From contig CALDGN010000282.1 of NCBI GenBank assembly GCA_937942965.1, forward strand, positions 1-10,620: a DNA stretch of 10,620 nucleotides, written 5' to 3'. The stretch comes from an uncultured Acidimicrobiales bacterium (GTDB taxonomy: Bacteria; Actinomycetota; Acidimicrobiia; Acidimicrobiales; UBA10347). The notes beneath the pieces are model-generated. The model was not told the DNA's origin, made no database searches, and saw nothing but the letters and a program-made list of their open reading frames with translations. Position 1 is the stretch's first letter. The number at the start of each line of letters is the position of its first letter. Shown piece after piece: positions 5,082-10,620 of this stretch. Both the position numbers and the translations under genes were made by a program.

Positions 5082-7193
5082 TCAGTCGTCGAGGTTGAGT
5101 TCCTGGATCTCCGGGATGCTCTCGAGCTCGCTGTCCGCAAGCACACCCTGGAGCACCGCACGGGTGCTGAACAGGCGGTCACGAGCCAGCTTCTCGGCTT
5201 CGAGCAAGCGGTTGATCTGGGCACGACCGTCGGAGACGATGCGCTCAACCTTCTCGGCTGCGGCAGCTTCGGCGTCGGCAGCGATGCGGTCAGCTTCGGC
5301 CGAGGCCGCTGACTTGACCGACGCTGCGTCTGCTTCGGCCTTAGCCAGAAGTTCCTGCGACTCGGCACGAGCCTTGGCGATGATGTCCTCGGCCTCGGCA
5401 CGAGCATCGTCGACCTGACCGTTGACGTCAGCCAGCTGGGCCTGAGCGGTTGCGATCTCGGCGTCGGCAGCAGCCTTGGCGTCCGCGATCTCGGCCTCGG
5501 CACGAGCACGGCTTTCCTTGGCCTCAGCTTCGATCCCGGCGGCGACCTCGTCGGCCGTCTGGCGGGTGCGAGCGCTGTAGTCGTCGGCCTCGCTGCGCAT
5601 CGAGGTCGCTTCGGCCTCGCTGCGGGTGCGGGTGGTCGCTGCGTACTGCTCGGCTTCTTCGCGGGTCGACTTTGCGTAGGTGTCGATCTCGCTGCGGATG
5701 TCGTTTGCGTACTCTTCGGCCCGGCTCCGAGTCGTACGTGCGTACTCGTCAGATTCGCCACGAACTCGGCGGGCGTGATCGTCAGCTTCGGTGCGGGTCG
5801 TCTCGGCGAACTGGTGCGCCGACTCGCGCTCTTCGCGAATGCGAGCGTGCGCTTCTTCGGTTTCGGTGGCGATCGAGGTGCGTGCTTCGCGAAGCATCTC
5901 GTCGGCACGAGCCGCTGCGTCTTGTCGGATCGTCAGTGCACTTTCGTGCGCCGACTTGAGGATGTCCTCGATCTCGGTGCCGACGGTCGAGAAGTCGTTG
6001 TCTTCGTACGGCGAAGCGACGTGGGTTTCGGTGACCGCGACCGCAACGGGCGCAGCAACCTCGACGATCGGAGCGGCGACGGGCTCGGGTGCCGCGGGCA
6101 CCTCGGGAACCTCGATCGCTTCGACCGGCTCTTCAACCTCGGAAACGTCTTCGACAGCTGGCTCGTCAACGACGGGCGCTTCGACAGCGGGTTCTTCGAC
6201 CTCGATCTCGACCTCAGGCACGTCGGCGACGGGAAGGTCGATGCTCGGGGCATCGATCGATGGCGCTTCGACAGAAGGCAAGTCGATGCTTGGTGCCTCG
6301 ATCGTGGGTACGTCGACGTTCGGAAGGTCAATGCTCGGAGCGTCGATCGACGGCGTCTCGATGGACGGAGCTTCGACGCTCGGGAGCGACACGACGGGAA
6401 CTTCGCCCGTAATCGGTTCGACAGACGGCACGTCGATGGACGGTGCTTCGATCGTTGGCACGTCGATGGACGGTGCCTCGATCTTCGGGACCTCAACGTC
6501 AGGGACGTCGATGCTTGGCGCTGCAACAACGGGCACTTCGCCGGTTGGCAGACCTGCATCGCCAGCCGGAACCGAAATCGAAGGTACGTCAGGAACATCG
6601 ATCGACGGAGCGTCGACCTTGATGGCGTCTGCCGATGGAGGAGCGAGCTCGGCGCTGGCCTCTCGCATGCGATCGGTCATCGAGGAACCCGCAGCCGCGG
6701 CGCCAGCCACTCCAGCGAGACCGGCAGCACCAGCGACGGCGGCACCTGCCCCGCTATCGGCGGCTTCGGCGGCAGCGGCTTCGGCCGCAGCGGCCTCGGC
6801 AGCTTCTTCGTCAGCCCGGTCATAGGCGGCGACGGCGTCTTCGATCGAAGGCTCGGGTGCAGCCGGGGGTGCCGGCGCTGCCGCAGCTGCGGCAACGGGC
6901 GCACTCACAACTTCGCCGCTCAGACGTCCTTGGAGTTCGTCGGCCAACTGGCCGAGGAACGCCTGGACTTCGTCGCGGTCATAGCCACGCCAGATGATGT
7001 CGAACTCGTGGTTGCGAATCGCATCGGGCTGGAAGTCGGCGGGAAGCGCAGGCATCGGCCCGCTCTCCTCGCCGAGTACCTCAACGGCAAGGGCAATACG
7101 ACCGAGGTAGGCCGAAACCTCATTGGGGTGATAACCCCGAAGTCCGGTATCGAACTCCTTCTGTCGAAGCAGGTCGGGATCGAGCAGCGTCAT
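5082..7193 (-). CDS. DivIVA-domain coiled-coil protein with APSID repeats
   Basis: The protein has 703 residues. The N-terminus carries two DivIVA-like motifs, FDTGLRGYHPNEVSAYLGRI (14-33) and FDIIWRGYDRDEVQAFLGQL (64-83). Such domains bind curved membrane and organise poles, septa or wall synthesis (Wag31/DivIVA in actinobacteria). An acidic Ala/Glu-rich stretch (about 115-147) and an Ala/Gly stretch (148-170) follow. Then comes a Pro-rich repeat region (about 194-325) built on a ten-residue unit containing A-P-S-I-D with V/L/A-P, with about eight APSID copies. A Glu/Pro/Val-rich linker leads to a long Ala/Glu/Arg coiled coil (about 407-670). The C-terminus is INRLLEAEKLARDRLFSTRA and an acidic tail. 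The start is ATG 7193, with GGAG eight bases upstream; a longer frame to 7238 has no such signal. It is about 2-3 times the length of typical Wag31, so it is more likely a polar or septal scaffold paralogue than the essential DivIVA itself. Confidence 0.8.
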   Translation of the reverse strand: MTLLDPDLLRQKEFDTGLRGYHPNEVSAYLGRIALAVEVLGEESGPMPALPADFQPDAIRNHEFDIIWRGYDRDEVQAFLGQLADELQGRLSGEVVSAPVAAAAAAPAPPAAPEPSIEDAVAAYDRADEEAAEAAAAEAAAAEAADSGAGAAVAGAAGLAGVAGAAAAGSSMTDRMREASAELAPPSADAIKVDAPSIDVPDVPSISVPAGDAGLPTGEVPVVAAPSIDVPDVEVPKIEAPSIDVPTIEAPSIDVPSVEPITGEVPVVSLPSVEAPSIETPSIDAPSIDLPNVDVPTIEAPSIDLPSVEAPSIDAPSIDLPVADVPEVEIEVEEPAVEAPVVDEPAVEDVSEVEEPVEAIEVPEVPAAPEPVAAPIVEVAAPVAVAVTETHVASPYEDNDFSTVGTEIEDILKSAHESALTIRQDAAARADEMLREARTSIATETEEAHARIREERESAHQFAETTRTEADDHARRVRGESDEYARTTRSRAEEYANDIRSEIDTYAKSTREEAEQYAATTRTRSEAEATSMRSEADDYSARTRQTADEVAAGIEAEAKESRARAEAEIADAKAAADAEIATAQAQLADVNGQVDDARAEAEDIIAKARAESQELLAKAEADAASVKSAASAEADRIAADAEAAAAEKVERIVSDGRAQINRLLEAEKLARDRLFSTRAVLQGVLADSELESIPEIQELNLDD
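6230..6620 (-). repeat. Degenerate 30-bp coding repeats in the DivIVA-like gene
   Basis: The region encoding the APSID segment is made of imperfect direct repeats. The 18-base string CACGTCGATGGACGGTGC (plus strand) occurs at 6429-6446 and 6459-6476, 30 bases apart, matching the ten-residue protein unit. Neighbouring units diverge mainly at third positions and by insertions, including a related GEVPVV element found about twice. Such tracts expand and contract by slippage, so copy number may vary between strains. They are in frame and purely protein-coding. Confidence 0.8.
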
Positions 7194-7343
7194 TGATGTC
7201 TCCGAGGGGGAGTTCCGTGTGTGTGCAGGTCTAAACACGCCACGGGCAGAAGTGGCGCAGAGTTTGGAAGCTTAGCCCCACTGTCACGCGGTCTTGTGAT
7301 ATCCGCCTCACGAAACTGCGCGCCAGAAGAGAGCGGCATACGA

Positions 7344-7414
7344 GCGGGTGAAGGGAATCGAACCCTCATCATCAGCTTGGAAGGCTGAGGTTCTAGCCGT
7401 TGAACTACACCCGC
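7344..7414 (-). tRNA. tRNA-Gly (anticodon TCC)
   Basis: This is a 71-base cloverleaf on the minus strand. The acceptor arms GCGGGTG and CACCCGC pair fully. The D arm is GTTC/GAAC and the anticodon arm TCAGC/GCTGA holds the loop CTTCCAA, giving anticodon TCC, which reads GGA (and GGG) glycine codons. The T arm AGGG/CCCT carries the TTCGATT loop. The 3' CCA is not encoded. A -10-like TAGGAT lies at 7430-7425, ten bases upstream of the tRNA, but I find no good -35. The gene is divergent from tig and lies 150 bases upstream of the DivIVA-like gene on the same strand; no clear terminator separates them. Confidence 0.95.
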
Positions 7415-7505
7415 AGGAGTCCTGATCCTAGACCGTCAAGCTCTGTACAACACGCGGCATTGTTTCGGGGCATGGTTCGATGGACGCGATCGCGGGCACG
7501 TTCCG

Positions 7506-7511
7506 TACACT
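7506..7511 (+). promoter_or_regulatory. Candidate -10 box for tig (leaderless transcript)
   Basis: TACACT fits the actinobacterial TANNNT -10 pattern. Its last base is eight bases before the GTG at 7519, so transcription would begin at or within a base or two of the start codon. There is no Shine-Dalgarno before that GTG. The -35 region is weak (TGGACG at 7481-7486, 19-base spacer), so the call rests on the -10 box and the missing ribosome site. Confidence 0.35.
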
Positions 7512-7518
7512 CCCACCA

Positions 7519-8895
7519 GTGAAGACGACTGTTGAAGAGCTCGACGACGACCGCGTAAAGCTGTCGGTCGAGGTCGACGCCGCTGAGTTCGAACCCGAGG
7601 TCGATAAGGCCTTCAAAAAGATTGCGCGCGATGTCCGTATGCCGGGCTTCCGCAAGGGCAAAGTCCCACGCAAGGTGCTCGAGGCCAAGTTCGGCGCCGG
7701 CATCGCACGTGGACAGGCCCTTGAGGACAGCATCCCGCAGTACTTCATGGACGCACTGTCCGAACATGAAGTCGACATCATCAGCCCTCCCGAGTACGAA
7801 ATCACCGGCGGCGAAGAAGATGGCGACCTCGCCTTTGAAGCCGTAGTCCAGATCCGGCCCACGGTCGAGATCAGCGGCTACCAGGGCATGACGGTTGAAG
7901 TTCCGACTCTCGAGCCAGGCGACGAAGACATCGATGCCCGCATCGACGGCTTCCGTGGCCAGTTCGGTGAGCTCGCCTCGGTCGAACGTGCCGCCGAAGA
8001 CGGCGACACCGTCACCATGGACATCGCGACGACCTATGACGGCGAAGAAGTCGAAGGCCTCACCGCCAGCGACTACTCCTACCGCGTTGGCAGCGGCGGC
8101 CTCGTCCCCGAACTCGACGACAACCTCGACGGTGCATCGATCGGCGATGAACTTTCTTTCGACGCAGCGCACCCCGCTCCCGACGAAGACGGCGACCTCT
8201 CGTTCGTCATCACGGTCAAGGACATCCAAGAGATGGTCCTTCCCGAACTGACCGATGAACTCGTCAGCGACGCCAGCGACTTCGAAACCGTCGAAGACTT
8301 CCGCAACGACATCATCGAGAAGCTCCGCGAGCAGCGCCTCGAACAGGCCCACAACATGTGGCACGACCTGTCGGCCAGCCAGCTCGGCGAACTCGTCGAA
8401 ATGGACGCACCCGAACCCCTCGTCGAGACCGAGGTCCGCAACCGCATCGAGGACATGGCCCAGCGCCTGGCCCAGAGCGGCATCGGCTTCGAGCAGTACC
8501 TCCAGATGATGGGCCAAGACATCGGCGGCCTCATGGAGCAGATGCGTGAGCCTTCGGTGAGCGCCGTCAAGGTCGACATGGCGCTGCGTGCCCTCGCGAC
8601 TGCCGAAGGCCTCGAAGCGACCGACGAAGACGTCGACACCGAGTTCGCAAACCTGTCCGAAGGAACCGGTATTCCGGTCGATGACCTGAAGACCCAAATT
8701 TCGACGCCGAACCAATTGATGCTGTTCCGAGCCGACATCTCCAAGCGCAAGGCTGCAGACTGGCTGCTCGAGAACGTCAGCGTCGTTGACGAAGACGGGA
8801 ATCCCGTCGACAAAGATGCGTTGCACCCCGAATCACACGATCACGACCATGATCACGACAGCCATGGCCACGATCACGCCGACGAAGAGGAATGA
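7519..8895 (+). CDS. tig: Trigger factor, ribosome-associated chaperone/peptidyl-prolyl isomerase
   Basis: Trigger factor binds near the ribosomal exit tunnel and shields nascent chains. The 458-residue protein has the N-terminal ribosome-binding domain with the signature GFRKGKVP at 43-50. An FKBP-like PPIase domain spans about 150-235 (DGDTVTMDIATTYDGEEVEG, then YRVGSGGLVPELDDNLDGA). The alpha-helical chaperone domain spans about 245-420. GTG 7519 gives the usual trigger-factor N-terminus (VKTTVEELDDDRVKL); ATG 7480 would add 13 unconserved residues. The odd part is the C-terminus: after residue 435 there is an acidic, histidine-rich tail with eight His between 436 and 453, mostly as His-Asp repeats, a likely Ni/Zn/Cu-binding element not needed for chaperoning. 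The gene is followed after three bases by clpP, so the two are cotranscribed and probably translationally coupled. Confidence 0.95.
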   Translation: MKTTVEELDDDRVKLSVEVDAAEFEPEVDKAFKKIARDVRMPGFRKGKVPRKVLEAKFGAGIARGQALEDSIPQYFMDALSEHEVDIISPPEYEITGGEEDGDLAFEAVVQIRPTVEISGYQGMTVEVPTLEPGDEDIDARIDGFRGQFGELASVERAAEDGDTVTMDIATTYDGEEVEGLTASDYSYRVGSGGLVPELDDNLDGASIGDELSFDAAHPAPDEDGDLSFVITVKDIQEMVLPELTDELVSDASDFETVEDFRNDIIEKLREQRLEQAHNMWHDLSASQLGELVEMDAPEPLVETEVRNRIEDMAQRLAQSGIGFEQYLQMMGQDIGGLMEQMREPSVSAVKVDMALRALATAEGLEATDEDVDTEFANLSEGTGIPVDDLKTQISTPNQLMLFRADISKRKAADWLLENVSVVDEDGNPVDKDALHPESHDHDHDHDSHGHDHADEEE

Positions 8896-8898
8896 CCA

Positions 8899-9546
8899 GT
8901 GCCACTTTCTGATATGACCGCCACGAACTACATGGTTCCCAGCGTCGTCGAACAGACCAATCGTGGCGAACGCGCCTACGACCTGTTCTCGAAGCTCCTC
9001 AAGGAGAACATCGTCTTCCTCGGCACGCCGATCGACGACACCATCGCCAACCTCGTATGCGCCCAGCTGCTGCACCTCGAGAGCGAAAACCCCGACCGGG
9101 ACATCAGCCTGTACATCAACAGCCCCGGTGGCGACATCAATGCGCTGTTCGCGATCTACGACACGATGTGCTACATCAAGCCCGACGTCGCCACGATCTG
9201 CTTCGGCCAAGCCGCATCTGCTGCAGCCGTGCTGCTCGCAGCTGGCACCCCCGGCAAGCGTCTGGCGCTTCCGCACGCTCGAGTGCTGATCCACCAGCCC
9301 TACGCCGGTGCCCAGGGTCAGGTCTCGGACCTGCAGATCGCATCGCAAGAAATCCAGCGCCTCAAGGGGCAGCTCGAAGAACTGCTGGCCAACCACACCG
9401 GCCAGACCCAAGAGAAGATCAGCACCGACACCGATCGCGACTTCGTGATGACGGCCCAAGAGGCCAAGGAGTACGGCATCATCGACGAGGTCATCGACAC
9501 TCGTGCTGCTGTCGACCGCTCCGGCCCCATCACCGCGGTCAACTAA
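8899..9546 (+). CDS. clpP: ATP-dependent Clp protease proteolytic subunit, ClpP2-like
   Basis: This is a 215-residue serine peptidase that forms the ClpP barrel and degrades proteins unfolded by ClpX or ClpC. The catalytic triad is Ser107 (GQAAS), His132 (LIHQP) and Asp181 (TDRD). The oligomer motifs SPGG (75-78) and AIYDTM are present. The N-terminal YMVPSVVEQ, the AIYDTM...GQAASAAAVLLAAGTPGKR segment and the end EAKEYGIIDEV resemble mycobacterial ClpP2 more than ClpP1. The start GTG 8899 has AGAGG at 8886-8890, eight bases away, and begins three bases past the tig stop. An ATG five codons later is a less likely start. Mycobacteria carry clpP1 and clpP2 side by side here, but only one copy is present in this window, so a ClpP1 partner must be elsewhere or the enzyme is a homomer. 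Confidence 0.95.
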   Translation: MPLSDMTATNYMVPSVVEQTNRGERAYDLFSKLLKENIVFLGTPIDDTIANLVCAQLLHLESENPDRDISLYINSPGGDINALFAIYDTMCYIKPDVATICFGQAASAAAVLLAAGTPGKRLALPHARVLIHQPYAGAQGQVSDLQIASQEIQRLKGQLEELLANHTGQTQEKISTDTDRDFVMTAQEAKEYGIIDEVIDTRAAVDRSGPITAVN

Positions 9547-9578
9547 GCGACATGCGCAGGCTTCGATACGGACAAAGT

Positions 9579-9609
9579 GGCCGATTTGGCAGAAGTGCCA
9601 GATTCGGCC
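9579..9609 (+). promoter_or_regulatory. Hairpin between clpP and clpX
   Basis: GGCCGA (9579-9584) pairs with TCGGCC (9604-9609), and TGGCA (9587-9591) pairs with TGCCA (9596-9600) around a GAAG tetraloop, with a 2x3 internal loop between. It lies 32 bases after the clpP stop and 91 before clpX. No T-tract follows, so it is not a standard intrinsic terminator. It could be an mRNA-processing or stabilising element, a partial attenuator, or a protein site. The remainder of the 154-base gap holds no other clear signal except the clpX ribosome site, AGGGAG at 9684-9689. Confidence 0.5.
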
Positions 9610-9700
9610 GGTTCCATGTCGTAACCTTGCGCACCGGGACGACGGACGGACCAGCTCGGGATAGCTGACCGACCACAGAGATCAGGGAGCATTCGGCCAG

Positions 9701-10620
<920 letters not shown>

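Noticed and set aside
6230..6620. CRISPR-like or satellite repeat array
   Set aside because: The repeats are in-frame, degenerate at third positions and have no unique spacers; they are coding repeats.
5775..7196. Plus-strand ORFs of 473 and 344 residues with repeats
   Set aside because: They are antisense translations of the DivIVA-like gene; the repeats mirror its APSID units.
7405..8826. Minus-strand ORF of 473 residues
   Set aside because: It is antisense to trigger factor, which has clear domain signatures, and it also runs into the tRNA gene.

Overview
The window looks like a chromosome segment of a high-GC actinobacterium. The class Acidimicrobiia (for example a relative of Ilumatobacter) is my best guess. 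The signs are GC-rich third codon positions, frequent GTG starts, a large DivIVA-domain coiled-coil protein, the tig-clpP-clpX cluster with a ClpP2-like subunit, and a small RNA matching the actinobacterial 6C motif. The taxonomic call is inference; no rRNA is present.

Layout. (1) Positions 1-1178, plus strand: the last codons of an unseen upstream gene, then glcF, the iron-sulfur subunit of a glycolate oxidase-type dehydrogenase. (2) Positions 1278-1374, plus strand: two hairpins with C-rich loops, the second followed by a T-tract, which I read as a 6C small RNA with its own terminator. (3) Positions 1426-7193, minus strand, read right to left: a 703-residue DivIVA-like protein, a secreted or anchored staphylococcal-nuclease/lamin-tail protein, a thioredoxin-domain fusion protein, a UGSC-family selenoprotein interrupted by an in-frame TGA, and a phytanoyl-CoA dioxygenase-like protein. 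The genes are 0-35 bases apart or overlap, so they could be one transcript; the last three form the tightest unit. (4) Positions 7344-7414, minus strand: tRNA-Gly(TCC). (5) Positions 7519-10620, plus strand: tig (trigger factor), clpP (ClpP2-like) and the first two thirds of clpX, which runs off the window.

How the genes work together. The right-hand block is a protein-quality-control module: trigger factor folds nascent chains, while ClpX unfolds substrates and feeds them to ClpP. The most unusual part is the minus-strand redox unit. A protein with a thioredoxin CPTC motif is coupled through an ATGA overlap to a gene whose reading frame continues through TGA into Gly-Ser-Cys. A perfect 8-bp hairpin with a GTG loop lies 19 bases past the TGA, as expected of a bacterial SECIS element. 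A simple ORF caller would split this gene into two short hypothetical proteins of 91 and 71 residues; I annotate it as one 170-residue selenoprotein with Sec92. Its biochemical role is not known to me.
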